Part shown: piece by piece, positions 7,433 to 15,472 of the stretch
Layout: the number at the start of each line of letters is the position of its first letter
How positions within the stretch are numbered: position 1 is the first letter of the stretch
Source: Eggerthellaceae bacterium UBA3686
Lineage (GTDB): Bacteria; Actinomycetota; Coriobacteriia; Coriobacteriales; Eggerthellaceae
Assembly: GCA_002371495.1 (NCBI GenBank)
Contig: DFIX01000022.1
Span: forward strand, 1-30,613
Length of the DNA: 30,613 nucleotides
Direction: 5' to 3'
Translations under genes and position numbers: made by a program
The notes under the pieces: model-generated
What the model was told of the DNA's origin: nothing
Seen by the model: only the letters and a program-made list of their open reading frames with translations
The model's database searches: none

Positions 7433-8125
7433 GTGTTTACGCTTACGAACATAAAGGCTGCCTTCAGGGCGGCTATACCGATTATGCTCGGTTACGTCGC
7501 TATCGGCATCCCATGCGGTATTCTATCGGCTTCTATCGGCCTGAACGCCTTGCAGGTGTTCATTATGTGCGCGCTGTTCTATTCGGGAGCAGGACAGTTC
7601 ATGATTCCGAACATGTGGATAGCGGGCTCTCCGATAGCTTCGATCATTGCCAGCGTATCGTTCGTCAATACAAGGCAGATGCTGTATTCGGCTGCATTTG
7701 CGCCCTGGTGCCAGGGAGTATCGAAGCGCTTGGCGTTCTGGTTCTCGGCGACAGTCACCGACGAAAGCTTCGGGGTCAATCTGAAGCAATTCGAGCTTGG
7801 CGGCTGGTCGGTCGAGCGCGCGACGTTCGTTAACCTGTTCTCGCAGTCTTCATGGACCGTCTCGTGCGTGGTCGGCGTTGTCGTCGGAAACGCCATCGGC
7901 ATACCTTTGGCAATCGCTGCATTCGCTATGACGTCGATTTTCATATGCCTGCTCGTAACGCAGAAGATGTCGCGCGCAAACGTGGTTGCCGCCGTAACCG
8001 CCATGATCGGGGTGTTTGCCTGCAAATGCGCAGGGTTATCGGGTCCAGCCATCTTCATCGGCGCCATTGTGGGCGTGGCTTGCGCCATCGTCTATTCGCG
8101 TTTAAGAGAGGCGAAGCGCCCATGA
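7433..8125 (+). CDS. azlC: AzlC family branched-chain amino acid exporter, large subunit
   Basis: This is the large membrane subunit of the AzlCD exporter, which in Bacillus exports branched-chain amino acids or analogues. The 230-residue protein is almost wholly hydrophobic, with about six membrane segments. AzlC-family sequence is seen in PIMLGYVAIGIPCGIL near the N terminus and FVNTRQMLYSAAF with its conserved Asn-Thr-Arg. The GTG at 7433 is chosen because the stop of mtnA (7421-7423) lies in the same frame just upstream; the next in-frame ATG (7484) would remove the first helix. Its stop overlaps the azlD start (ATGA), implying translational coupling. The transported substrate here is not known. 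Confidence 0.88.
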   Translation: MFTLTNIKAAFRAAIPIMLGYVAIGIPCGILSASIGLNALQVFIMCALFYSGAGQFMIPNMWIAGSPIASIIASVSFVNTRQMLYSAAFAPWCQGVSKRLAFWFSATVTDESFGVNLKQFELGGWSVERATFVNLFSQSSWTVSCVVGVVVGNAIGIPLAIAAFAMTSIFICLLVTQKMSRANVVAAVTAMIGVFACKCAGLSGPAIFIGAIVGVACAIVYSRLREAKRP

Positions 8126-8454
8126 CACCGATTACCTGGCCCGAATTCTGGATCGTTTTCGGCATTTGCGCCGTGACCATGCTTGCGTGCCGCGTGTTGC
8201 CGCTGTTCGTGCTGAAGGGACGCGAGCTGCCCGAGCGCGTGAGCGAGGCGCTCGGCTTCATTCCGTCGGCTGCCTTCGCGGCTTTGGTTGCCAACGACCT
8301 GCTGACGCCAGGTATGTTCGACGCTGGGCTGTGGCCTGCGGCAGCGCCCCTCGTGGCAGCTCTGGTCGTCGTTGTCGTCGCACGCCTGACCAAGTCGCTG
8401 CTCTGGTGCGCCGTAGCGGGCGTCGTAGCCTACGCCCTGCTCATGATGATTTAA
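8122..8454 (+). CDS. azlD: AzlD family branched-chain amino acid exporter, small subunit
   Basis: This is the small partner of AzlC, 110 residues long with three to four membrane segments. The pattern RVLPLFVLKGRELPERVSEALGFIPSA is typical of AzlD; it begins near residue 23. Its ATG overlaps the azlC stop by four bases, so the two subunits are probably made in equal amounts. A hairpin follows at 8476-8500. Assignment rests on size, hydrophobicity, motif and pairing with azlC. Confidence 0.88.
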   Translation: MTPITWPEFWIVFGICAVTMLACRVLPLFVLKGRELPERVSEALGFIPSAAFAALVANDLLTPGMFDAGLWPAAAPLVAALVVVVVARLTKSLLWCAVAGVVAYALLMMI

Positions 8455-8475
8455 CGCGCTCATGCCGAAAAAGGA

Positions 8476-8500
8476 AGCAAAGGGGAGTATCCTCTTTGCT
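8476..8500 (+). terminator. Hairpin after azlD, with TTGC tandem repeat
   Basis: AGCAAAGGGGA (8476-8486) pairs with TCCTCTTTGCT (8490-8500) through 11 pairs including one G-U, around a three-base loop. Four tandem TTGC units (8496-8511) overlap and follow the 3' arm instead of a U-tract. It is probably the 3' end of the mtnA-azlCD transcript. Confidence 0.5.
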
Positions 8501-8546
8501 TGCTTGCTTGCATGATTGTGAATTTTCGGTCGCGCGATATTAATGC

Positions 8547-8575
8547 TTGCGCCTTAGCTGTACTGGCGATATACT
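8547..8575 (+). promoter_or_regulatory. rplS promoter
   Basis: TTGCGC (8547-8552) and TATACT (8570-8575) are separated by exactly 17 bases. A transcript would start near 8582, leaving about 60 bases of leader. Both hexamers are close to consensus, as expected for a ribosomal protein gene. Confidence 0.7.
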
Positions 8576-8641
8576 AACAAATCGCGTCTGGAAACAGTTA
8601 CCGGTTAACCGGTTTGGTTTGGAGCTATAGAAGGAACGAAC

Positions 8642-8989
8642 ATGGATATCATTCGTGCTATTGAAGAGCAGCAGAAAAAGCAGGACATTCCTGAGTTCAA
8701 CGTGGGCGACACCGTAAAGGTTCACTACCGCATCACCGAGGGTAATCGCGAGCGTATCCAGGTGTTCCAGGGTGACGTTATCCGCCGCCATGGTCACACC
8801 AGCCGCGAGACCTTCACGGTGCGCAAGATCAGCTTCTCGATTGGCGTAGAGCGCACCTTCCCGGTTCATTCGCCGAAGATCGACAAGATCGAGGTTGTTC
8901 GTCGCGGTGACGTGCGTCGTGCCAAGCTCTACTATCTGCGCGACAAGGTCGGCAAGGCTGCCAAGATCAAAGAGAAGGCGTATCGCTAG
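8642..8989 (+). CDS. rplS: 50S ribosomal protein L19
   Basis: L19 sits at the 30S-50S interface of the ribosome. The 115-residue length and the sequence FNVGDTVKVHYRITEG, VFQGDVIRRHG and SPKIDKIEVVRRGDVRRAKLYYLR are those of the family. An AAGGAA sequence lies just before the ATG. In many bacteria rplS follows trmD, but here it has its own promoter and terminator and follows the azlCD exporter genes, so it appears to be a single-gene transcript. RNase HII follows, as is common in Gram-positives. Confidence 0.98.
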   Translation: MDIIRAIEEQQKKQDIPEFNVGDTVKVHYRITEGNRERIQVFQGDVIRRHGHTSRETFTVRKISFSIGVERTFPVHSPKIDKIEVVRRGDVRRAKLYYLRDKVGKAAKIKEKAYR

Positions 8990-9010
8990 ACCTTGTAAGT
9001 TGTTTTGCGA

Positions 9011-9035
9011 AGGACCCGCTCGGCGGGTCCTTTTC
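9011..9035 (+). terminator. Intrinsic terminator of rplS
   Basis: AAGGACCCGC (9011-9020) pairs perfectly with GCGGGTCCTT (9024-9033) around a TCG loop, and more T residues follow. It lies 21 bases after the rplS stop. Confidence 0.93.
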
Positions 9036-9064
9036 ATTGTGGACGAGGGAAGGTCGAACGCGCG

Positions 9065-9850
9065 ATGTTGACGACTGTCGCGGAGATTCAGAAACTATTG
9101 CGAAACGCGAACGAGGACGAATTCGCGGCGCTCGAGCGCTCTCTTGTGGCCGACACCCGAAAGGGCGTCAGGAATGCCGTCGATGCAGCGCGGCGCAGGT
9201 TGTCGGCAGAGCGCGCAGAGCGTGACCGCTTGGCGGGGCTTTACCGGTTCGAGCGAGAGCTCGCAGGCTCCGATGACGCTGTAATCGTTGGGCTCGACGA
9301 GGTTGGCCGCGGCCCGCTTGCGGGACCTCTAGCGGTGGGTGCCGTCGTGTTGCCCAGAGGCCTCGTGATCGAAGACCTCAACGATTCCAAGCAGGTTAAG
9401 CCTGCGCGCCGCGACCAAATTGCCGCACAGATTGAATCTGAAGCGCTCGCGAGCGCCGTGTTCTACGTTTCCCCCGAGGAAATTGACAAAGACGGCATGA
9501 CGGCATCTTTAAGGCGAGGTTTCCGCGGGGCGCTCGAAGCTGTCGAATCGCAGGGCGTAATGCCCGACGTTGTCCTCGTGGACGGAAATCCCTTGCATAT
9601 GGACGAACGCGAGGTCAACGTCGTCAAAGGCGATGCCAAATGCGCATCGATTGCCGCAGCTTCCATCCTGGCGAAGTCGAAACGCGATGCGCTCATGTGC
9701 GAGCTCGCCAAGGAATATCCGCATTACGGTTTCGATGTGAACAAGGGCTATGGTTCTCCACAGCACATCGAGGCCATTCGCCAGCATGGTCTATGCGCTC
9801 TACATCGAAGGAGTTTCTGCAGGTCTTTCGCCCAAGAGTCCCTTTTCTAG
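9065..9850 (+). CDS. rnhB: Ribonuclease HII
   Basis: RNase HII removes RNA primers and single misincorporated ribonucleotides from DNA. The 261-residue protein has an N-terminal extension of about 70 residues, as in Bacillus RNase HII, then the catalytic core. GLDEVGRGPLAGP carries Asp78 and Glu79, VLVDGN carries a further acidic residue, and KGDAKCASIAAASILAK and YGFDVNKGYGSPQH complete the signature. The ATG at 9065 follows a GGGAAGG sequence. The frame is open further upstream, but that would overlap the rplS terminator. The C terminus ends with HRRSFCRSF, as usual. Confidence 0.95.
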   Translation: MLTTVAEIQKLLRNANEDEFAALERSLVADTRKGVRNAVDAARRRLSAERAERDRLAGLYRFERELAGSDDAVIVGLDEVGRGPLAGPLAVGAVVLPRGLVIEDLNDSKQVKPARRDQIAAQIESEALASAVFYVSPEEIDKDGMTASLRRGFRGALEAVESQGVMPDVVLVDGNPLHMDEREVNVVKGDAKCASIAAASILAKSKRDALMCELAKEYPHYGFDVNKGYGSPQHIEAIRQHGLCALHRRSFCRSFAQESLF

Positions 9851-10051
9851 CGCAATCGTAGCCAACTCGCCGCACACGCAGAGCAATTCGATTGGGATTT
9901 CACGGAATCCTGCGCAGATGGCGACAGGGTTCTCTCGGTAAGATTTCGAGGGTAATGCTGTTGACTTTTGCGAGTTCGCAGGGCGTACTACGTCGGGGTG
10001 CAGGGAAACCTTCAGCTTCTAGCATGTTCTCCATCGTCGAAAGGAGAAGGC
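9851..10051 (+). other. Intergenic region between rnhB and yraN
   Basis: No gene is supported in these 200 bases. A possible but poorly spaced promoter, TTGACT (9961-9966) and TACTAC (9986-9991) with a 19-base spacer, could serve yraN-comM-dprA. The AAGGAG (10041-10046) of yraN lies at the end. No convincing terminator for rnhB was found. Confidence 0.35.
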
Positions 10052-10552
10052 ATGTTGGTAAGCGAAGCGTGGATCGAGGGCTTCTACGAAGGCGGATACG
10101 AAGTCGAATTCGATGGATTCGACCGGCGCGAGAGCGAAGGCGAATGCGAAGGCGGGCAGCGACGCCAAACGCATCTGAAGAGGGGCGAGCGTAACAAGGA
10201 ACTCGGCAGGCGCGGCGAGGAAGCTGTCGCGCGGTATCTGAGCCATATCGGCTACGAAATTATCGAGCGCAACTGGTCATGCCCTGTGGGCGAGGCCGAT
10301 ATCATCGCGCGTACGGAATCGGCTCTAGTGTTTGTCGAGGTGAAGACCAGGACCGATATAAACAAGGGCTTCCCTGCCGAAGCGGTGACTCCCGAAAAGC
10401 GCGATCGTTACGAGAGGATTGCGCTATGGTACCTGAAAGACTGCGATGAGCTCGACGTTTCAGTGAGGTTCGACGTTGTAGCCGTCATGGTTCTCGGCGA
10501 GGACCGCGCAATGCTGAAGCATTACGTCAACGCATTCGGCTGGGAGCGGTAG
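10052..10552 (+). CDS. YraN / UPF0102 nuclease-fold protein with acidic N-terminal extension
   Basis: This is a 166-residue member of the YraN (UPF0102) family, a small endonuclease-like fold often encoded near rnhB, comM and dprA; its exact role is unsettled. The core begins near residue 44 and shows RRGEEAVARYL (53-63), GEADIIAR with Asp83, and VFVEVKTR with Glu96 and Lys98. That is the GE...D...ExK pattern of PD-(D/E)xK nucleases. Family members are usually about 120 residues. Here about 45 extra residues, rich in Glu, Gly and Arg, precede the core. The start at 10052 is supported by AAGGAG at 10041-10046. It is two bases from comM, implying one operon. Confidence 0.88.
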   Translation: MLVSEAWIEGFYEGGYEVEFDGFDRRESEGECEGGQRRQTHLKRGERNKELGRRGEEAVARYLSHIGYEIIERNWSCPVGEADIIARTESALVFVEVKTRTDINKGFPAEAVTPEKRDRYERIALWYLKDCDELDVSVRFDVVAVMVLGEDRAMLKHYVNAFGWER

Positions 10553-10554
10553 CG

Positions 10555-12051
10555 GTGTTCGGAAGATGCACGGTTCAAGGTGCCGTGCTCAGGGGCGCCG
10601 AAGCGATACCGGTCGACGTCGAGGTCGCAGTAACGCAGGGCCTTCCCGGTTTCAGCATCGTCGGTATGCCGGATGCTGCGGTCCAGGAAGCCAAAGACAG
10701 GGTGCGGGTGGCGCTACGGGCAGCGGGTTACGCCATGCCTGACGACCGCGTTCTCGTGAACCTCGCGCCGAGCTCGCTTCGCAAGACGGGGTCGGGGTTC
10801 GATTACGCCATCGCGGTGGGCCTGCTCGTAGCAACGGGGCAGATAGATCCCGAGCTCGCCCGCGAATCGCTTTATGTGGGGGAGCTCTCGCTCGATGGTG
10901 GGGTTCGGCCGGTTGCGGGAATCCTCGCATATGCTCTTTGCGCCCGCGACTTGGGCCTGGCTATCAGCTGTTCGGTAGACGCTGACGATTTCGTTGCCCT
11001 CGACGGACTCAGGCAACGGGGCGTGTCCTCGCTCAAGGACCTGCGGGAACCAAATTTCTGGCCCATTGGGTCAATGGTCGATATCGAGCTCGAGCCGCAA
11101 CCTGATTTTCGCGAGGTTTCCGGCAACGAGGTTGCGAAACGCGCGATGCAGATAGCTGCTGCGGGGTCGCATGGGGTGCTCATGATGGGTCCTCCAGGTT
11201 CTGGAAAGACCATGCTCGCTTCGCGGCTTCCCTCGATACTCCCGCCCCTTACCGAGGAAGAGGCTCTCGAGGTCGCCCTGATTCACTCGATCGCCGGCGA
11301 GTCGACGGCCGAGGCCCTTGCGCGCAGGCGTCCGTTCAGGGCGCCGCACCATTCGGCGACAGGGCCTGGCCTCATCGGCGGCGGCTCGCCGGTGCGTCCG
11401 GGAGAGATCTCTCTTGCCCATCTGGGAGTTGCTTTCTTCGACGAACTCGCAGAGTTCAAGATGAGCGTGCTCCAACAGCTACGCCAACCGCTCGAGCAGG
11501 GGTTCGTGAGCATATCGAGAGCCGATGGATGCGTCGTGTTCCCCTCGAGATTCATGTTCGTGGCGGCGAGCAACCCGTGTCCCTGCGGGTATTTCGGGGA
11601 CCCCGAGCACGAATGTAAGTGTAGCGCGAAGCAGATTACCGATTACCAGAACCGCATAGGCGGACCGCTCATGGATCGAATCGACATGCACATCGACGTC
11701 GCGCGCGTTCCTCCGAAGGACGTGCTAAGCCACGAGGGAGGCATTTCCTCAGAGGAGCTGCGAGAAGGTGTTATGGCTGGTCGTGAATACGCTTCGTGGC
11801 GAGAAGCCGTCGATGAGGGAAAAGGCGCGAGGTCTTCCACCCAGCGCGTCATTGCATCCTGCAAGCTCGAGGAGGCAGACGAGCGGTTCTTCGAGAAGAT
11901 GGCTCGGGCGAACCATATGAGCGGCAGGGCGATTGTGAGGACGCTCTCGGTGGCGCGGACGATTGCCGATATCGCCCAGCGCAAGAGCGTGAACAAGGCA
12001 GACCTCTGCGAAGCAATAGGGCTTCGCATACGTGATGGTGTCGGTCGGTGA
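10555..12051 (+). CDS. comM: YifB/ComM family Mg-chelatase-like AAA+ ATPase
   Basis: ComM is a hexameric helicase that promotes branch migration during natural transformation. The 498-residue protein has the ChlI-like N-terminal domain (GLPGFSIVGMPDAAVQEAKDRV near 30), Walker A GPPGSGKT at 212-219, and Walker B AFFDELAEF. A cysteine cluster, NPCPCGYFGDPEHECKCS, follows, then a C-terminal Mg-chelatase-type domain (GRAIVRTLSVARTIAD). The start is GTG at 10555, two bases after yraN. DprA follows, so the pair fits handling of incoming single-stranded DNA. No other competence genes lie in the window, so transformation itself is not shown. Confidence 0.93.
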   Translation: MFGRCTVQGAVLRGAEAIPVDVEVAVTQGLPGFSIVGMPDAAVQEAKDRVRVALRAAGYAMPDDRVLVNLAPSSLRKTGSGFDYAIAVGLLVATGQIDPELARESLYVGELSLDGGVRPVAGILAYALCARDLGLAISCSVDADDFVALDGLRQRGVSSLKDLREPNFWPIGSMVDIELEPQPDFREVSGNEVAKRAMQIAAAGSHGVLMMGPPGSGKTMLASRLPSILPPLTEEEALEVALIHSIAGESTAEALARRRPFRAPHHSATGPGLIGGGSPVRPGEISLAHLGVAFFDELAEFKMSVLQQLRQPLEQGFVSISRADGCVVFPSRFMFVAASNPCPCGYFGDPEHECKCSAKQITDYQNRIGGPLMDRIDMHIDVARVPPKDVLSHEGGISSEELREGVMAGREYASWREAVDEGKGARSSTQRVIASCKLEEADERFFEKMARANHMSGRAIVRTLSVARTIADIAQRKSVNKADLCEAIGLRIRDGVGR

Positions 12052-12177
12052 AGGCGGGCAAAGATGGGCGAAGTGGGAAGCGCGGCAATCGGCCCGCGCG
12101 TATCGAGGAAGCCCGAACATCGTTTCGAGGGCATCCTGAAGAAGATGGCACTATTGGTCAAGGAAAAGGAGAGGGCG

Positions 12178-13089
12178 ATGGCTCAGGGTCGCCGCACGCT
12201 CGAGGGCGAGAGGTCGATCATCGACGAGGCAAGTGAAGCGTACCCCGATCAGTTGCGGGGCGTACCGAGGCCGCCGCAAAGGCTTTACTGTATCGGCAAT
12301 CCGGAAGCCCTGTCGCCTGGGCTCGCGGTCGTCGGCGCGCGTAAGGCGACTCCCTACGGCACCGGATGCGCACGCAGATTCGCGCGCATCGCAGCCGAAA
12401 AGGGGGTAGTCATCGATTCGGGTGGGGCGCTCGGATGCGACTCCGAAGCGCATCGCGCCGCTCTCGAGGCGAACGGGACGACCGTTGTCGTCTTGGGGGG
12501 CGGCTGCGACTGCGTATACCCGGCAAGGCATTTCGGGTTGTTCCAGAAGGTCATAGATGCAGGTGGCGCCATAATTAGCGAGCAGGATTGGCTCCAAGAC
12601 CCTATGCCGTTCATGTTTCGCGAGAGAAATCGGATTATCGCGGGTCTTGCGAGTGCCGTGCTCATAGTGGAAGCAGGATTGCCGTCGGGGACGTTCTCGA
12701 CCGCGGACGAGGCGCTCGACGCGGGGCGCGACGTCCTGGTCGTACCAGGTTCGATCGCATCGGAAATGTCGCGGGGAGCAAATCGCCTTTTGCTGCAGGG
12801 CGCGATTCCTGTTGTGGACGACCAGAGCTTCGAGGAGGCGCTCTTCAAATCATGCGGAATGCTGATGAGACCGGGGGAAGATCCGGTTGCGGGCAAGGAT
12901 ATGCCGCCGATCATTGCGGCATTGCAAGCCCAGCCGCTCGACACGGAGCAGCTCTATTCGCTTGCCGTAGCAGAGTTCGGCGCCTCGAATGCACAGCAGC
13001 GGCTCATGGAGCTTCTCGTCGAGGCTGAAGCTGATGGCGCCATCGCACGGCAGCCCGACGGCAAATGGGGCCCGACTGTTCGATGGTAG
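12178..13089 (+). CDS. dprA: DNA-processing protein DprA (short form)
   Basis: DprA loads RecA on single-stranded DNA taken up during transformation. The Rossmann-like core is complete: LAVVGARKATPYG, SGGALGCDSEAH, VVVLGGGCDCVYP, MFRERNRIIAGL and VVEAGLPSGTFSTADEAL. A C-terminal winged-helix-like part follows. The start at 12178 is chosen for AAGGAG at 12167-12172; it gives 303 residues and leaves no N-terminal SAM domain. A start at 12064, 12 bases after comM, would add 38 residues whose codon use also looks coding, so the start is not certain. It belongs to the yraN-comM-dprA cluster. TopA, the usual next gene in Gram-positives, is absent here. Confidence 0.9.
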   Translation: MAQGRRTLEGERSIIDEASEAYPDQLRGVPRPPQRLYCIGNPEALSPGLAVVGARKATPYGTGCARRFARIAAEKGVVIDSGGALGCDSEAHRAALEANGTTVVVLGGGCDCVYPARHFGLFQKVIDAGGAIISEQDWLQDPMPFMFRERNRIIAGLASAVLIVEAGLPSGTFSTADEALDAGRDVLVVPGSIASEMSRGANRLLLQGAIPVVDDQSFEEALFKSCGMLMRPGEDPVAGKDMPPIIAALQAQPLDTEQLYSLAVAEFGASNAQQRLMELLVEAEADGAIARQPDGKWGPTVRW

Positions 13090-13136
13090 GAACGTCCAGC
13101 GGCTCATTCAACAGGCGACAGCAACGGGTCGGAAAG

Positions 13137-13165
13137 TTGTTATGCGCTGTTCAATTGCGTATTAT
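13137..13165 (+). promoter_or_regulatory. Promoter of the DUF4352 gene
   Basis: TTGTTA (13137-13142) and TATTAT (13160-13165) are separated by exactly 17 bases, with the predicted start near 13172. This suggests the DUF4352 gene, and probably trmFO and xerC behind it, are transcribed separately from dprA. Confidence 0.55.
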
Positions 13166-13200
13166 GGGATATGCTAACGTCGAAGGCGAAAGGCGCGCGC

Positions 13201-14091
13201 ATGCAAAATCAAGACCACCCCGCAACTCAAGGCGGGATTGTGCAGCAGCAGGTATATATTGACCCGGCGACAAACTGCTTGTTCACGGTCGACCCAACAA
13301 CAGGCCAGTACCTTTGGCTGATCGACCCGTCTACTGGCCAGCCCATGGTCAATCCAGCGATGACGCAGGCGTATCGGCCTAACGTGAATCAGCCCGCATC
13401 CGAGCTGTCTGAGTCCGTGCCTGTGCAGCCCGAGCCTTCCCAAAGCCATCTGCAGCCCAAGATGCCCTCTCCAAAGGAGTTTGCCGAGGTGCCTAAGAAG
13501 AAACCTCGTGGTAAAGCCCCCATTGTCGCAGGTGCGTTGGCTGCGGTCGCGGTCATGGCGGTTGTCGCGGTGCTGCTCTTCGTGGCTCCGGGCGCTCTAG
13601 GCGGACCCGCAGCGCAGCAGTCCACGCAATCGAATGCACCGCAGCAGCCAGTTCAGAGCCCGGATACCGCCGAAGTGCCGCCAAGCGAGCAGAGTCTTGC
13701 AAGCGTGCAACTGCCGGATGACACCGAGAGCATGCCGGTCGGGCAGGCTGCCGAAGTCGAAAACGGGCTGTCCGTAACGCTCAATTCAGTTGACAATACG
13801 CTTACCAATTATGATGGAAGCCCTATGACCTGCATAAACGTCACCTACGCAAATACCGGGTCCAAAGATCAGCAATACAACGTATTCGATTGGAAGGCTC
13901 AGGACGAAACCGGCGTGCTGCGCAGCTTCGCCTTCTACTCGAAAGCGACCGAGGACCTGAACAGCGGAACGCTTGCGCCGGGTGAGTCCGTTAGCGGAAA
14001 CGTGTATTTCGAAGGCAGCAATCTGGTAAAGGCGTATTATTTCCGCAGCATCGTGCAAACCGAGACCGAAGTGGTTTGGAGTATCCGGTAG
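13201..14091 (+). CDS. DUF4352-type membrane-anchored protein, function unknown
   Basis: A 296-residue protein with three parts. Residues 1-100 are Gln/Pro-rich and probably cytoplasmic, with three related DP-x-T/S turns (IDPATN, VDPTTGQYLW, IDPSTGQP) spaced 11-12 residues apart. After a basic patch, KKKPRGK (99-105), there is one membrane helix at about 107-130. A Gln/Ser/Pro-rich linker leads to an outer beta-rich domain (about 180-290) like DUF4352, an immunoglobulin-like fold common in Gram-positive surface proteins (GLSVTLNSV, MTCINVTYANTG, LAPGESVSGNVYFEG). The start at 13201 is preferred to 13171 because 13171 coincides with the predicted transcription start. It is four bases from trmFO. 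Function is unknown. Confidence 0.75.
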   Translation: MQNQDHPATQGGIVQQQVYIDPATNCLFTVDPTTGQYLWLIDPSTGQPMVNPAMTQAYRPNVNQPASELSESVPVQPEPSQSHLQPKMPSPKEFAEVPKKKPRGKAPIVAGALAAVAVMAVVAVLLFVAPGALGGPAAQQSTQSNAPQQPVQSPDTAEVPPSEQSLASVQLPDDTESMPVGQAAEVENGLSVTLNSVDNTLTNYDGSPMTCINVTYANTGSKDQQYNVFDWKAQDETGVLRSFAFYSKATEDLNSGTLAPGESVSGNVYFEGSNLVKAYYFRSIVQTETEVVWSIR

Positions 14092-14095
14092 AGAC

Positions 14096-15472
14096 ATGAA
14101 CGAACCAGTAATCATAGTGGGCGGGGGGCTCGCCGGAAGCGAAGCCGCGCTGCAACTTGCGCGTCGTGGTATAGCAGTCGAGCTCCACGAGATGCGACCC
14201 GAGCACCAGACCGCCGTTCATAAGACCGGCGACCTCGGCGAGCTTGTTTGCTCGAACTCGCTCAAAAGCACAAAGCCCGAAACCGCGGCTGGTATGCAGA
14301 AGCACGAGCTCGAGTCGCTCGGGTCCGTCCTTTACGCAAAAGCGCTCGAAGCCCGCGTTCCTGCAGGCGGGGCGCTTGCCGTCGACAGGTTAGCATTCTC
14401 GCAGGCTGTGACGAACGCCGTCGAGGCAGAGCCTCTGATACAGGTCGTGCGCGGCGAGGTGACCAGCATCGATAAACTAGCTGAGCGGGCTTCGGCCATC
14501 GTGCTCGCGACAGGGCCCCTGACAAGCGATGCCTTGGCAGAATCGATCTCGCGTTACGTCGGGGACGGCTCGCTTGCCTTCTTCGATGCAGCCGCGCCTA
14601 TCGTCATGGGCGATTCGTTGGACATGCAGACGCTGTTCAGGCAAAGTCGATACGAAGACGCAACCGACGATGCGGGCGAGCAGCAAGGCGATTACCTCAA
14701 CGCGCCGTTCAACAAGGACGAGTACGAACGCTTCATCGACGAGCTCTTATGCGCGGATCGGGTCATAAAACGGGACTTCGAGTCGAAAGATCTGTTCCAG
14801 GCATGTCAGCCCATCGAGGAGATTGCCCGCGCAGGCCGCGATGCACCGCGGTTCGGGCCGCTTAAACCCGTGGGACTCAACGATCCCCGCACCGGCAGAC
14901 GCCCGTGGGCTGCCTTGCAGCTTCGAGCCGAGGATGCGGCTGGAAGCTGCTACAACCTGGTGGGGTTCCAAACCAACCTCACGTTTGCAGAGCAGAAGCG
15001 CGTGTTCAGGCTTATTCCCGGTTTGCAGGATGCGGAGTTCGCACGCTACGGGGTCATGCACCGAAACACCTTCATCGACGCTCCCCGTGTCCTTGACTCG
15101 CGGCTGCGGGTCAAGACAGATGCGGTGCAGGATCTGGGCGTCTCGCTGTACGTCGCGGGACAACTCGGCGGGACCGAGGGCTATTGCGAGGCCATTCGAT
15201 CGGGACTGCACGTTGCTATTTCGGTGGCTGCCGAGCTCAAGGGTGTGGAGCCGCCCGATTTGCCGACGACCACCGCCTTCGGGGCGCTCATCGCCTATGC
15301 GACGGATCCCCTCACGGTCGACTACCAGCCAATGCACGTCAATTTCGGCATCCTTGCACCGCTGCAGACGCGCATCCGTAACAAGCGCGAGCGCTATGCC
15401 GCCTATGCCGAGCGGGGCGGGAGGGACCTCGAGTCATACTGCGCCGCGCTTGCCGAGGCGGGCCTTGCATAA
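14096..15472 (+). CDS. trmFO: Folate/FAD-dependent tRNA methyltransferase TrmFO
   Basis: TrmFO makes 5-methyluridine at position 54 of tRNA using methylenetetrahydrofolate and FAD. The 458-residue protein begins with the dinucleotide-binding motif VIIVGGGLAGSEAALQLAR. The family blocks LHEMRPE, TGDLGELVCSNSLKS, LAVDR, LVGFQTNLTFAEQKRVFRLIPGL and GQLGGTEGYCEAIRSG follow. It lies four bases after the DUF4352 gene and its stop overlaps the xerC start by one base. A trmFO-xerC pair is a conserved Gram-positive arrangement. Confidence 0.96.
   Translation: MNEPVIIVGGGLAGSEAALQLARRGIAVELHEMRPEHQTAVHKTGDLGELVCSNSLKSTKPETAAGMQKHELESLGSVLYAKALEARVPAGGALAVDRLAFSQAVTNAVEAEPLIQVVRGEVTSIDKLAERASAIVLATGPLTSDALAESISRYVGDGSLAFFDAAAPIVMGDSLDMQTLFRQSRYEDATDDAGEQQGDYLNAPFNKDEYERFIDELLCADRVIKRDFESKDLFQACQPIEEIARAGRDAPRFGPLKPVGLNDPRTGRRPWAALQLRAEDAAGSCYNLVGFQTNLTFAEQKRVFRLIPGLQDAEFARYGVMHRNTFIDAPRVLDSRLRVKTDAVQDLGVSLYVAGQLGGTEGYCEAIRSGLHVAISVAAELKGVEPPDLPTTTAFGALIAYATDPLTVDYQPMHVNFGILAPLQTRIRNKRERYAAYAERGGRDLESYCAALAEAGLA

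Noticed and set aside
12064..12177. DprA start at 12064
   Set aside because: It is possible and coding-like, but the AAGGAG before 12178 is much better placed and the extra residues match no part of DprA; kept as an alternative only.
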